Source: Corynebacterium hansenii
GTDB lineage: Bacteria; Actinomycetota; Actinomycetes; Mycobacteriales; Mycobacteriaceae
Assembly: GCF_030408795.1 (NCBI RefSeq)
Contig: NZ_CP047211.1
Span: forward strand, 558,001-622,000
Direction of reading: 5' to 3'
DNA length: 64,000 nt
Below are positions 52,689 to 63,747 of the stretch, piece by piece (within the stretch, counting starts at the first letter, position 1; every line of letters starts with the position of its first letter). A program made the position numbers and the translations under genes. The notes beneath the pieces are model-generated. The model did no database searches, was not told where the DNA came from, and worked only from the letters and a program-made list of their open reading frames with translations.

Positions 52689-54347
52689 ATGGCGGAGGAC
52701 CGGCGGCGGCTGGGGGATCGGCTGGGGGCGGCGTGGCGGCGTGCCCTGCGGTCGTGGCGCACGTCGCTCCAGGTGCGCGTGGTCACGTCCGTGATGGTCG
52801 TGTCGGTGCTCGTCGTCGGCATGCTCGGCTTCGCGCTGGTGTCGATCGTCGCCCAGCGGCTTCTCGACGCGAAGTTCAACGTGGCCAACGAGGAAATCGA
52901 CCGCGCCCGCGTCGTCGTGGAGCAGACCATCGCCGCGTCCGGCGCCGACGGGACGCAGGCGAAGCTCAACGTCGGCCGCGAGGCGCTGGCGGACCGCGAA
53001 ACCGGCGCTACGACGGGCTCGGCGACGATCTACGAGGCCGTGCTCATCGCCACCGGCGCCGACGGCGAAACCGTGCGCTCGCCCGTCGACGGGTTCGTGC
53101 CCACGCAGCTGCGGCCCTTCATCCAGCAGGGCCAGATCAGCTACCAGTACGCCACCATGGAGGCCCGCGACGGGTCGAACTATTCGGCGCTGGTCATCGG
53201 CACCCCGACGTCGGCCGACGTGCCCGGCCTGGAGCTGTACCTGGTCATGCCGCTGACCGCGGAGGAGTCCACCCTGGCGCTGGTCCGCGGCCTCTTCGCC
53301 GGCGCGACCGTCGTCATGACGCTGCTGCTGGTGGGCATCACGTGGCTCTTCGCCAACCAGGTCACCGGCCCCGTGCGGTCGGCCGCCCGGATCTCGGAGC
53401 GGTTCGCGGCGGGGCACCTGCGCGAGCGCATGGCCGTCGAGGGCGAGGACGAGATGGCCCGCCTCGCGGTGAGCTTCAACAAGATGGCCGAATCGCTCGC
53501 CCTGCAGATCCAGCAGCTGGAGGAATACGGCGACCTGCAGCGCCAGTTCACCTCGGACGTCTCGCACGAGCTGCGCACGCCGCTGACCACGGTGCGCATG
53601 GCGGCCGATCTCATCGCCGACGCCGCGGAGGACCTCGACCCCGCCACGCGCCGCGCCTCCGAGCTGATGATCGCCGAGCTCGACCGCTTCGAGATGCTCC
53701 TGGCCGACCTGCTGGAGATCTCGCGCCACGACGCCGGCGTCGCGGAGCTGTCCGCCGAGCGCGTGGACATGCGCCGGTGCATCGACGCCGCCCACCAGCC
53801 GCTGCAGGTCGTGGCGCAGGAGTCGGGCACCCAGGTCGTCCTCGACGTGCCGGACGAGCCCGTGCCGGCGAGCGTCGACTCGCGCCGCGTCGAGCGCGTG
53901 CTGCGCAACCTCATGGCCAACGCCATCGACCATTCGGAGGGCAATCCGGTGGTCGTCGCGCTGCGGGCCGACGACCGAGTGGTCGCCTGCACCGTCACCG
54001 ACCACGGCGTCGGCCTGAAACCCGAGCAGGAGGAGCTGGTGTTCAACCGGTTCTGGCGCGCCGACCCGTCGCGCGAGCGCCGCACCGGCGGCACCGGCCT
54101 CGGCCTGGCCATCGCCCGCGAGGACGTGCTGCTCCACGGCGGCCGGCTGGAGGGCCATGGCGTCCCCGGCGTCGGCAGCTGTTTCCGGCTGCTCCTGCCG
54201 CTGGAGCCCGGCGGCCCCGTGGACACGGAGCCGCTGCCGCTGGAGGTGCCCGGGGCGCCGGCCCCGGTGCCGAAAACCGAGGTGATCGACGCCATCGCCG
54301 TCAAGCGGGAGGAACGCGAAGCGGGAACGGAGGGGGAGCGGGCATGA
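52689..54347 (+). CDS. mtrB: Sensor histidine kinase MtrB
   Basis: Membrane kinase partner of MtrA, 552 aa. Two membrane segments (about 30-55 and 200-223) flank an extracellular sensor loop; HAMP follows (NQVTGPVRSAARISERFAAGHLRERM), then the H-box SDVSHELRTPLTT with His293, N-box LRNLMANAIDHS, D/F box DHGVGLKPEQEELVFNRFWR and G-box GGTGLGLAIARED. The C-terminal 50 residues are Pro/Glu-rich. It starts 9 bp after mtrA and its stop overlaps the lpqB start by ATGA. Confidence 0.97.
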   Translation: MAEDRRRLGDRLGAAWRRALRSWRTSLQVRVVTSVMVVSVLVVGMLGFALVSIVAQRLLDAKFNVANEEIDRARVVVEQTIAASGADGTQAKLNVGREALADRETGATTGSATIYEAVLIATGADGETVRSPVDGFVPTQLRPFIQQGQISYQYATMEARDGSNYSALVIGTPTSADVPGLELYLVMPLTAEESTLALVRGLFAGATVVMTLLLVGITWLFANQVTGPVRSAARISERFAAGHLRERMAVEGEDEMARLAVSFNKMAESLALQIQQLEEYGDLQRQFTSDVSHELRTPLTTVRMAADLIADAAEDLDPATRRASELMIAELDRFEMLLADLLEISRHDAGVAELSAERVDMRRCIDAAHQPLQVVAQESGTQVVLDVPDEPVPASVDSRRVERVLRNLMANAIDHSEGNPVVVALRADDRVVACTVTDHGVGLKPEQEELVFNRFWRADPSRERRTGGTGLGLAIAREDVLLHGGRLEGHGVPGVGSCFRLLLPLEPGGPVDTEPLPLEVPGAPAPVPKTEVIDAIAVKREEREAGTEGERA

Positions 54348-56101
54348 TGCGCCGGACCAGGAAGACGATCGTCGCCGCGGCGAGCGCCGCCGCGCTGGTG
54401 CTCTCCGGGTGCACCACCATGCCGGGCGACACCACGCCCCAGGCCATCCGGCCCTTCGAGGCGCCGGCGCACGACATCGAGGTGCCCACGCCGCGCCCCG
54501 ACGCGGCCCCCGACCTGGTGCTGCGCGACTTCTACGCCGCCTCCGCCCACCCGACGGACGACTACGCGGCGGCGAAGAAGTTCCTCACCGACGACGCCCG
54601 CGAGAAGTGGAACCCCCACGCCGGCAGGTGGATCGTCGACGGCATCAACGTCATCGGCGACGGCGGCGGCGACGAGGACGCGCGCAGCTTCGGCACCCGC
54701 GGCTCCATCGTCGGCGCCCTGGCGGAAAACGGCGCGTACGAGACCCAGTCGGCGCTGTACGAGGACTCCGTCGAGCTGCGCATGAACGAGGAGGGGCAGT
54801 GGCGCATCGCCCGGCTCCCCGACGGGGTGCTGCTGGAGCGCCAGGCCTTCCTGGACAGCCACGCACCGCGCAACGTGTACTTCCTCGACCCGTCCGGCAA
54901 CCAGCTCGTGCCCGACAACCGGTGGATCTACCGCGGCGTCGGCGACGCCGCCATGGAGCTGCTGAAGACCATGCGCGGCGGTCCCCGCAACAGGCTGATG
55001 CCGGGCGTGACGTCGTCGTTCCCGGCGGAGGCCGCGGTGGAGGTCGGCCGCCAGGAGGAGGGTCCGGGCCGGGTGATCCGGCTGACCGGCCTCGGCGACC
55101 TCGACGAGACGCTGCGCAGGCTGCTCGCCGCCCAGATCGTGTGGACGCTCGCGTCGGCCGACGTGCGCGGGCCGTGGGTGCTGGAGGCCGACGGCCGCCC
55201 GCTGGTCGAGTCGCACCCGGGGCCGTGGACGCGCGACTCCGACGAGCTGCGCACCCTCGACCCGACGAAGGGCCCCGGCGACCGCGCGCCGCTGCACGCG
55301 GTGGAGACCGGAGGCGTCGTGGAGGTCACCGACAACGGGCAGCGGAAGTTGCCCGGCTGGACCTCCGAGGGCGGGCGGGTCCTGGTGTCCGCGGGCATCG
55401 GCGTCGACGAGGCCGGCACGCGCCTGATCGCGGGCGTGTCCCGCGCCGACCGCGGCGGCTCGGGCGAATCGTCGCTGTTGCTGGGCCGCGCGGGCGTCGC
55501 CCCGGAGAGGGTGCTGTCCGCCAAGAGCCTGACCCGCCCCAGCTGGTCGCCCGACGCGGCGTCGGTGTGGACGGTCGTCGACGGCGACCGCGTGCTGCGG
55601 CTGGTGGGCAATTCCTCCGCGGTGCCGGCGGTGGAGGAGATCGACGTCTCCGGCATCCCCGAGGTCGGCGGCGGCATTTCCGAGCTGCGCGTCGACCCGT
55701 CGGGCACGCAGGTGGCCATGATCGCCGGCGGCAACATCTGGATCGCCACCATCGAGCAGGCCGAGTCCGGCCCGTGGCGGCTGGTCAACGCCCGCCGCCT
55801 GTCGCTGACGGACGGGGTTACGCCGGTGACCCTGGCGTGGGCGCCGAATTCGACGATCATCGTCGGCGCCTACGGCGACAGCGCCCCGATGTGGCGCATC
55901 TACCCGGATGGCTCGGTGAACTACATGCTGCCGAAGCTGAACCTGAGCCCGCCGGTCGCGGTGGTGTCGGCGACGTCGTCGAAGATCTTCGCGCTCGACG
56001 ACAACGCCCTGATGGAGCTGGTCACCGGCGAGGGCGAGGCCCAGTTCTGGCGGGCCGTGCCCGGCGTCGAGGGCCGCGCGGCCCCGGTGACCGTCGAGTA
56101 G
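54344..56101 (+). CDS. lpqB: Lipoprotein LpqB
   Basis: Exported lipoprotein (585 aa) that modulates the MtrAB system. Signal peptide with lipobox LSGC and Cys23; GerMN domain (about 50-290: VLRDFYAASAHPTDDYAAAKKFLTDDAREKW, WRIARLPDGVLL) and a C-terminal LpqB beta-propeller-like domain (about 320-585: SWSPDAASVWTVVDGDRVLRLV...WAPNSTIIVGAYG). ATG 54344 overlaps mtrB; ATG 54347 directly follows and is equally possible. The three-gene order is standard in Mycobacteriales. Confidence 0.96.
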   Translation: MMRRTRKTIVAAASAAALVLSGCTTMPGDTTPQAIRPFEAPAHDIEVPTPRPDAAPDLVLRDFYAASAHPTDDYAAAKKFLTDDAREKWNPHAGRWIVDGINVIGDGGGDEDARSFGTRGSIVGALAENGAYETQSALYEDSVELRMNEEGQWRIARLPDGVLLERQAFLDSHAPRNVYFLDPSGNQLVPDNRWIYRGVGDAAMELLKTMRGGPRNRLMPGVTSSFPAEAAVEVGRQEEGPGRVIRLTGLGDLDETLRRLLAAQIVWTLASADVRGPWVLEADGRPLVESHPGPWTRDSDELRTLDPTKGPGDRAPLHAVETGGVVEVTDNGQRKLPGWTSEGGRVLVSAGIGVDEAGTRLIAGVSRADRGGSGESSLLLGRAGVAPERVLSAKSLTRPSWSPDAASVWTVVDGDRVLRLVGNSSAVPAVEEIDVSGIPEVGGGISELRVDPSGTQVAMIAGGNIWIATIEQAESGPWRLVNARRLSLTDGVTPVTLAWAPNSTIIVGAYGDSAPMWRIYPDGSVNYMLPKLNLSPPVAVVSATSSKIFALDDNALMELVTGEGEAQFWRAVPGVEGRAAPVTVE

Positions 56102-56112
56102 CGTCGGCGGGC

Positions 56113-56760
56113 ATGTGGGGGGAGCTGGCCGACGTCGCCCTGCCCCGCGCCTGCCCGGGGTGCGGGGCGCCGGGCCCGCCGCCGTGCCCGGAGTGCCGCC
56201 GCGAGTTCGCCCGGCCGCCGGTGCGACTGTCGCCGCGGGTGCACGTCGCCGCGCCGACGTGGTCCTGCGGGTCCTACGCGGGGCCCCGGCGGGCGGTGGT
56301 CCTGGCCGCCAAGGAGCTTTGCGACGCCTCGGCCCGCCACGTCATGGGCGCGGTGATCGGAGCGGCCGTGCTCCGTTTGGCGGCGGAGGGCGCGGTGGCG
56401 CATCCGTCGCAAAGCCCCGTGACGCTGGTGCCGGCGCCGACGCGGGCCTCTGCGGCGCGGCGCCGGGGAGGCGACCCCGTGGCCGCCGCATGCCGGATCG
56501 CAGCCGGCCGCATCCCGGGTGCGCGCGTGGCGGCGGGCCTGCTGCGGACGGCCGAGGGGGCGGAGGATTCGGCGGGGCTCACGGCCGCCGGCAGGCGCCG
56601 CAACATCGCCGGCCGGATCGTGCCGTCGGGGACGGTCGCGGGGCCCGTCCTGCTCGTCGATGACGTGCTGACGACGGGCGCGACGGCGGCGCATTCCGTG
56701 CTCGTGCTCGCGTCGCTGGGCATCCGGGTCGACGGCGTGATCGTGTTTTCGCACGCCTAG
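56113..56760 (+). CDS. comF: ComF family phosphoribosyltransferase-like protein
   Basis: 215-aa protein with an N-terminal four-Cys zinc motif (CPGCGAPGPPPCPEC) and the PRPP-binding VLLVDDVLTTGATA at about 176-189. ComF proteins are needed for DNA uptake in competent bacteria; in actinobacteria the role is unproven. TAGCGT lies 8 nt before ATG 56113. Two copies of the 11-bp word fall in the middle of the gene, and the segment usually reading like KExGR is KELCDASAR here, next to the first copy. Confidence 0.88.
   Translation: MWGELADVALPRACPGCGAPGPPPCPECRREFARPPVRLSPRVHVAAPTWSCGSYAGPRRAVVLAAKELCDASARHVMGAVIGAAVLRLAAEGAVAHPSQSPVTLVPAPTRASAARRRGGDPVAAACRIAAGRIPGARVAAGLLRTAEGAEDSAGLTAAGRRRNIAGRIVPSGTVAGPVLLVDDVLTTGATAAHSVLVLASLGIRVDGVIVFSHA
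56316..56326 (-). repeat. CGTCGYAAAGC copy 9, inside comF (minus)
   Basis: GCTTTGCGACG on the plus strand, read as part of KELCDA in comF. Confidence 0.8.
56405..56415 (+). repeat. CGTCGYAAAGC copy 10, inside comF (plus)
   Basis: CGTCGCAAAGC read as part of HPSQSP in comF, 78 bp from copy 9 and in the opposite orientation. Confidence 0.8.
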
Positions 56761-56876
56761 GGGCGATTGCCCCCGGATGTGCCGCGGGGCGCGTCAAATC
56801 GGACGGGAGGTTGATGGCCGCGGGGGTAACCGCGTCTGTATCCTGGAGGCACAGTTAGTCGCGTCACCGTGGACGC

Positions 56877-56896
56877 CGTGAGTAATCCCGCTCACG
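56877..56896 (+). promoter_or_regulatory. Hairpin in the hpf leader
   Basis: CGTGAG / CTCACG with an 8-nt loop, about 36 nt before the GTG start of hpf. Could affect leader folding; no known riboswitch is recognised. Confidence 0.35.
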
Positions 56897-56931
56897 GATG
56901 GGCGGTGGCCATACCGGGAGGTAGGAAGCAA

Positions 56932-57585
56932 GTGACGACACCTGCTGACAACAACGAGGTCCTCAGCCCCAATGCCCAGGTGACCATCACCGGGCGCAAC
57001 GTGGAGGTCCCGGAACACTTCGCCGAGCGAGTCAACGGCAAGCTCGCCAAGATTGAGCGCCTCGATCCGACCCTGACGTTCTTCCACGTCGAGCTGCAGC
57101 ACGAGCCGAACCCCCGCCGCGCGGATCGTTCCGACCGCATCCAGATCACCGCCACCGGTAAGGGCCACCTGGCCCGCGCGGAGGCGAAGGAGGACAGCTT
57201 CTACGCCGCCCTCGAGTCCGCCCTGGGCAAGATGGAGCGCTCCCTGCGCAAGGTCAAGGCCCGCCGCAAGATCAGCCGCTCCGGCCACCGCGCGCCGATC
57301 TCCGTGGGCGAGGCCACGGCTTCCCTGGTCGAGGAGGCCAACGAGACCGCCCCGAAGGCCGACCCGTACGAGGATCAGGTCGAGGAGATCCAGCTGGGCA
57401 AGGTCGTGCGCACCAAGGAGCACCCGGCCACCCCGATGTCCGTCGATGACGCGCTGTCCGAGATGGAGCTCGTCGGCCACGACTTCTACCTCTTCGTCGA
57501 CGAGGCCACCGGCCGCCCGTCCGTGGTGTACCGCCGCCACGCCTACGACTACGGCATGATCGCCCTGGCGAACGACGCCGAGTAG
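56932..57585 (+). CDS. hpf: Ribosome hibernation promoting factor, long form
   Basis: 217-aa HPF/RafH-type protein that binds 30S subunits and drives 100S dimer formation in stasis. N-terminal S30AE domain (about 10-115: VTITGRNVEVPEHFAERVNGKLAKIERLDPTLTFFHVELQHE) and C-terminal dimerisation domain (about 150-217: VVRTKEHPATPMSVDDALSEMELVGHDFYLFVDEATGRPSVVYRRHAYDYGMIAL). GTG 56932 has GGGAGGTAGGAAG upstream. A hairpin terminator follows. The 171-bp leader separates it from comF. Confidence 0.96.
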   Translation: MTTPADNNEVLSPNAQVTITGRNVEVPEHFAERVNGKLAKIERLDPTLTFFHVELQHEPNPRRADRSDRIQITATGKGHLARAEAKEDSFYAALESALGKMERSLRKVKARRKISRSGHRAPISVGEATASLVEEANETAPKADPYEDQVEEIQLGKVVRTKEHPATPMSVDDALSEMELVGHDFYLFVDEATGRPSVVYRRHAYDYGMIALANDAE

Positions 57586-57597
57586 TTTCACGCGACG

Positions 57598-57635
57598 CCC
57601 CCGGCACCCGCTTTCGGGCGGTGGCCGGGGGTTTT
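57598..57635 (+). terminator. Terminator of hpf
   Basis: CCCCCGGC (57598-57605) pairs with GCCGGGGG (57624-57631); an inner CCCG/CGGG stem is enclosed, and TTTT follows. Confidence 0.85.
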
Positions 57636-57698
57636 GCCGTGCCCGGGGCCCCGCCGCCGGGGCTAGTATGGAAGGGGAAACGGAAAGGGGCCCCCGAG

Positions 57699-58250
57699 AT
57701 GACCCAGCAGTGGTATCCGAGCCAGCAGCCGCCACGACAGCAGAACGGCCCGCTCTACGCGTTGATCGCGCTGGTCGCCGTGATGGCGGTGGCCCTGGGC
57801 GTCGTCGCGGTGATGGCGTTCGGGGGAGGCTTCGGCGGGGACGACGCGGCGAACGTCGCGGACTCGGGCGAGATGCAGGCGCCGCCGGCGCCCCGGCCCA
57901 CCGCCGCCGCGCCGGCCCCGGAAACGGTGACGGAGACCGAGCGGGTGCGCGAGCGGGAGCGGGATTCCGGGGGAGGCCCGGTCTGGGGGCCCAACGCCGC
58001 CTACCAATACTGCGGGAACGGCGCGGTGACGGGCACGTCGACCACCAGCTGCCCGTTCGCGAAGAAGGTCACCGACGCGGTGTGGCGGGCCAACGTCGGC
58101 GCGAGCCACCTGACCGTCCGCGCCTACAGCCCGACGACGAACAAGACCTACACCATGAACTGCACCCTGGGGTCGATGAGCGGCCGGGACGCGACGTACA
58201 AGTGCACCGGCGGCAACAACGCGGTCGTCTTCGTCGGCGTCGCCGGCTGA
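57699..58250 (+). CDS. Small single-pass membrane protein with four-Cys extracellular domain
   Basis: 183-aa protein not assignable to a characterised family. Residues 1-16 are Gln/Pro-rich, one membrane helix follows (about 18-40), then an Ala/Pro and Arg/Glu-rich linker to about 95, and a C-terminal domain of about 85 residues with four Cys (YCGNGAV, TSCPFAKKVTDAVW, YTMNCTL, YKCTGG) that could form two disulfides outside the cell. ATG 57699 follows GAAAGGGG; TAGTAT (57664-57669) is a plausible -10. Similar small proteins occur in other corynebacteria. Function unknown. Confidence 0.7.
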   Translation: MTQQWYPSQQPPRQQNGPLYALIALVAVMAVALGVVAVMAFGGGFGGDDAANVADSGEMQAPPAPRPTAAAPAPETVTETERVRERERDSGGGPVWGPNAAYQYCGNGAVTGTSTTSCPFAKKVTDAVWRANVGASHLTVRAYSPTTNKTYTMNCTLGSMSGRDATYKCTGGNNAVVFVGVAG

Positions 58251-58254
58251 GCGC

Positions 58255-58265
58255 CGTCGTAAAGC
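58255..58265 (+). repeat. CGTCGYAAAGC copy 11 (CGTCGTAAAGC)
   Basis: Exact copy starting 4 bp after the stop of the small membrane protein gene and directly before a GC-rich hairpin. Confidence 0.85.
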
Positions 58266-58369
58266 ACCCGTACCCCACCCCGGGGTGCGGGTTGCTCGTA
58301 TACTGGGGCACTTGAGCGCCCCGGCTGGGGCGCGGCCATGAGTCGTCTGTCGGAAAGGTCCCATCCGCA
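58266..58369 (+). promoter_or_regulatory. secA promoter and structured leader
   Basis: After a hairpin around CACCCCGGGGTG (58276-58287) that may terminate the previous gene comes TATACT (58299-58304), a good -10 box. The roughly 60-nt leader that follows contains a perfect stem GCGCCCC (58316-58322) / GGGGCGC (58327-58333) with GGCT loop, then the GGAAAGG ribosome site. Confidence 0.6.
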
Positions 58370-61099
<2,730 letters not shown>

Positions 61100-61108
61100 G
61101 CCACAGCC

Positions 61109-61549
61109 CTAGATGAACCGCAGCGCGGTGATCGTCCAGCCCCGGCCATCGTCGATCATCGCGCCGGCCAGGGCCCGTACGCGGCCGGCGTGCGCGTAGG
61201 ACCCGACGAATTCGACGCGGGTCCCGCAGGGCCGCCCCGACGGGTGGAGGGTCCGCAACGCCGCGCCCCGCAGGCCGCCGGCGCGGAGCCGGTGGCGCAG
61301 CCCGGCGAGCACCCGCTCGTCGATGGAGGCCCGGGACAGGGCCTGCGGCCGCCGCCGCCCGGACAGCACCTCGACGATCACCGTCATCGACTGCGCCAGA
61401 CTGGCGCGCGCGGCGTCGCCGCATCCCGGCATTCCCGGCCCGGACGGCCGGCCGTCGTCAAGCGCGGTTTCCGTCCCGCCGCCCGGCCGCAGGCCCCGCA
61501 GCAGCTCGAACCCGCGCACCGGCGCGAGCTCCCCGATGTCCCCCGTCAT
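61109..61549 (-). CDS. Rv3235-family protein (DUF6459)
   Basis: 146-aa conserved actinobacterial protein, convergent with secA. The last 95 residues show the family pattern SMTVIVEVLSGRRRPQALSRASIDERVLAGLRHRLRA...RVEFVGSYAHAGRVRALAGAMIDDGRGWTITALRF. Function unknown. ATG 61549 is the only sensible start in the conserved frame; the ribosome site is weak. It diverges from the HAD gene. Confidence 0.7.
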   Translation of the reverse strand: MTGDIGELAPVRGFELLRGLRPGGGTETALDDGRPSGPGMPGCGDAARASLAQSMTVIVEVLSGRRRPQALSRASIDERVLAGLRHRLRAGGLRGAALRTLHPSGRPCGTRVEFVGSYAHAGRVRALAGAMIDDGRGWTITALRFI

Positions 61550-61660
61550 TCCCCGAAATCCCCCGATCCGTTCGCCCCGCGGCCATTGTGCCAGCGGGCC
61601 GGGGCGGCCGCGCGGCGGGGCGGTCGGCGGAACCCGGCGCGGACAACTACGCTCGTGGTC

Positions 61661-62071
61661 ATGCGTGGTCTCATCATCGATTACTGCGGTGTCCTGGACG
61701 GCACCGACGAAGAGCGGGCGCGGTGGCGGAAGCTGATGGCCGCCGCCCGAGCCAACGGCGTCGCATTGGCGGTGCTGTCGAACGACCCGGGCGGCCCCGG
61801 GGCGGATCCGATCCGGAAGTTCGAGGAGGACGGGCTCGTCGACGCCGTCGTGCTGTCGGGTGAGGTCGGCGCCGAGAAACCCGAACCGGAGGTCTTCGAC
61901 ATCGTCGCGGAGCGGCTGGGGCTGCCGGCGCGCGATTGCGTGCTGGTCGACGATTCGATCGTCAACATCCACGGTGCCGTGTCGCACGGCATGGTCGGCG
62001 TGTTCTACCAGCAGTTCGACCGTGCGGTCGTGGAGATCACGGGCCTGTTCGACCTGGAGGGCGAGTTCTAG
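61661..62071 (+). CDS. Small HAD-superfamily hydrolase-like protein
   Basis: 136-aa HAD-like protein. The first motif reads LIIDYCGVLDG, where the nucleophile Asp is followed by Y-C-G instead of the canonical DxDGT; motif II AVLSNDPGG, motif III Lys in GAEKPEPEVFDIVAERLGL, motif IV VLVDDSIVNIHGA are present. It lacks a cap domain. TACGCT lies 7 nt before ATG 61661 (leaderless). Its TAG stop overlaps the next GTG by one base. Corynebacterial relatives sit in the same place. Confidence 0.8.
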   Translation: MRGLIIDYCGVLDGTDEERARWRKLMAAARANGVALAVLSNDPGGPGADPIRKFEEDGLVDAVVLSGEVGAEKPEPEVFDIVAERLGLPARDCVLVDDSIVNIHGAVSHGMVGVFYQQFDRAVVEITGLFDLEGEF

Positions 62072-62571
62072 TGCGCGTGTACGTGCCGGCCACGTTCGGC
62101 ATGCTCGGCGAGCTGCTTTCCGACGGCGCGGTGGTCCCGCGCCGCGGCTGGGCTTTCGCGGTGACGCCGGCCCTGCGCGACTTTTACGTGGAGGGCGACG
62201 ACGAGGAGCTGGCGGACATCGCCTTCGACGAGGCCTCGCGGGCGTCGCTGCGGCTGCTGTCGGCGTACGACGGCGAGTTTCCGCACCGCCGCGTCGTGAT
62301 CGCCGCCGACGTCGCCGACGATGCGGTCGAGCTCAAGCCGGACATGGGGGAGGCGGTCGTCGCGCTGTCGGGGGATCTGTCGCGCGACGACGTCGCCGCC
62401 ATCCACGTCGACGTGGAGGCCGCGGAGCAGCCGGTGGAGAAGGCCATCGCCGCCGTCGACGCCGCCGACCTGGGGGACGAGGACGCCGAACTGACCGTGG
62501 GGGATTGCCTCGAGCGGCCGCTGGCCTGGTACGACGCCGCGGAGTTGCCCATGCTCGTGGATCTGCTGTAA
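62071..62571 (+). CDS. DUF6912 family protein
   Basis: 166-aa conserved actinobacterial protein of unknown function. It starts MRVYVPATFGMLGELLSDGAVVPRRGWAFAVTPALRDFY at GTG 62071, which shares the G of the preceding stop (TAGTG), so translation is coupled to the HAD gene. The middle part (RRVVIAADVADDAVE...AIHVDVEAAEQPVEKAIAAVDA) is family typical. No catalytic residues can be named. Confidence 0.78.
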   Translation: MRVYVPATFGMLGELLSDGAVVPRRGWAFAVTPALRDFYVEGDDEELADIAFDEASRASLRLLSAYDGEFPHRRVVIAADVADDAVELKPDMGEAVVALSGDLSRDDVAAIHVDVEAAEQPVEKAIAAVDAADLGDEDAELTVGDCLERPLAWYDAAELPMLVDLL

Positions 62572-62652
62572 CCGGCGCCGACGGGGGTGGCCGCCCCCAC
62601 CGCCGGTCGTTTCCCCGGCTTGACCGAAAAGTTACCCCGCCGTAAGCTACGC

Positions 62653-62669
62653 TTCCGTAATCTACGGAA
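62653..62669. promoter_or_regulatory. Palindrome upstream of the desaturase reductase
   Basis: TTCCGTA-ATC-TACGGAA, perfect 7-bp arms, lies between a TACGCT -10 candidate (62648-62653) and the ribosome site, so a bound protein would block transcription. Its ends TTCCGT/ACGGAA also end the 24-bp palindrome at 21804. Confidence 0.6.
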
Positions 62670-62679
62670 AGGGGAACCG

Positions 62680-63720
62680 GTGAGCATTGGCAATCGCCTT
62701 CGCGGCGCGTTCCGTCACCTGTCCACGCCGCTGATGCCGGACGACTACACGCGGCTGGTCAATCCGCTGTGGTCCAAGCGCGAACTGCGCGGGCAGATCG
62801 AGCGCGTGTCGCGGCCGGCGGAGGACGTCGTCGAGCTGGTCATCAAGCCCGGCTGGGGAGTCCCGGCCGATTTCCGCGCCGGCCAGTACATCGGCGTCGG
62901 CGTGCGCGTCGACGGGCGCCTGGTGTGGCGCTCCTACTCGCTGACCAACGCGCCGCAGTCCGCCGACGGCATGCTGACCGTCACGGTGAAGGCGCAGGAG
63001 CAGGGCCGCCTGTCGCAGCACCTGGTCGCCAACGTCACCCCCGGCACCGTGGTGCGCCTGGCCGCGCCGGCCGGCGATTTCCACCTGCCGGAGCCGCCGC
63101 CGGCGAAGCTGCTGTTCATCACCGCCGGTTCCGGCATCACCCCCGTGATGTCCATGCTCCGCGACCTGGAGCGCCGCGGCGGCATCAAGGACGTCATCCA
63201 TCTGCATTCGGTCCGCGACCGCGCGGGCCTGCTTTTCGACGGCGAGCTGGACCGCCTGAGCCGCGAACAGCCGGGGTACGCCCTGACCGTCCGCGAAACC
63301 GGCATCGACGGCCGCCTGTCCATCGACGAAATCAAGCGGCTCGTGCCGGACGTGGCCGACCGCGCCACCTACGCCTGCGGCCCGTCGGCCATGCTCGACG
63401 AGCTGGAGGACGGCCTGCCCGGCGTGCGCACCGAGCGCTTCACCCTCGACCGCGGCAACACCGACGCCCAGGGCGGCGTCGTCAGCTTCCCCGGCCGCGG
63501 CGAAATCGAGGTCGACGGAGCCACCACCATCCTGGAGGCCGGCGAGAAGGCCGGGATCCAGCTGCCCTACGGCTGCCGGATGGGAATCTGCGCGACCTGC
63601 GTGCAGCAGCTCGCCGACGGCACCGCGCGCGACCTGCGCACGGGCGAAACCCATGAAGCCGGCGAGCGCATCCGCGCCTGCGTCTGCGTCCCCGCCGGCG
63701 ACGTCGCAATCGAACTGTAG
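62680..63720 (+). CDS. Ferredoxin reductase, electron donor to fatty-acid desaturase
   Basis: 346-aa flavo-iron-sulfur reductase. FAD domain with RSYSLTNAP, NAD(P) domain with FITAGSGITPVMSMLRDL and YACGPSAML, and a C-terminal plant-type [2Fe-2S] domain with YGCRMGICATCVQQL and a further C in RACVCVP. It is the counterpart of Rv3230c, which passes electrons from NADPH to the DesA3 desaturase; the next gene here is that desaturase. GTG 62680 follows GGAAAGGGGAACC. Confidence 0.92.
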   Translation: MSIGNRLRGAFRHLSTPLMPDDYTRLVNPLWSKRELRGQIERVSRPAEDVVELVIKPGWGVPADFRAGQYIGVGVRVDGRLVWRSYSLTNAPQSADGMLTVTVKAQEQGRLSQHLVANVTPGTVVRLAAPAGDFHLPEPPPAKLLFITAGSGITPVMSMLRDLERRGGIKDVIHLHSVRDRAGLLFDGELDRLSREQPGYALTVRETGIDGRLSIDEIKRLVPDVADRATYACGPSAMLDELEDGLPGVRTERFTLDRGNTDAQGGVVSFPGRGEIEVDGATTILEAGEKAGIQLPYGCRMGICATCVQQLADGTARDLRTGETHEAGERIRACVCVPAGDVAIEL

Positions 63721-63747
63721 ACACACGGGAAACACGGAGACACACAC

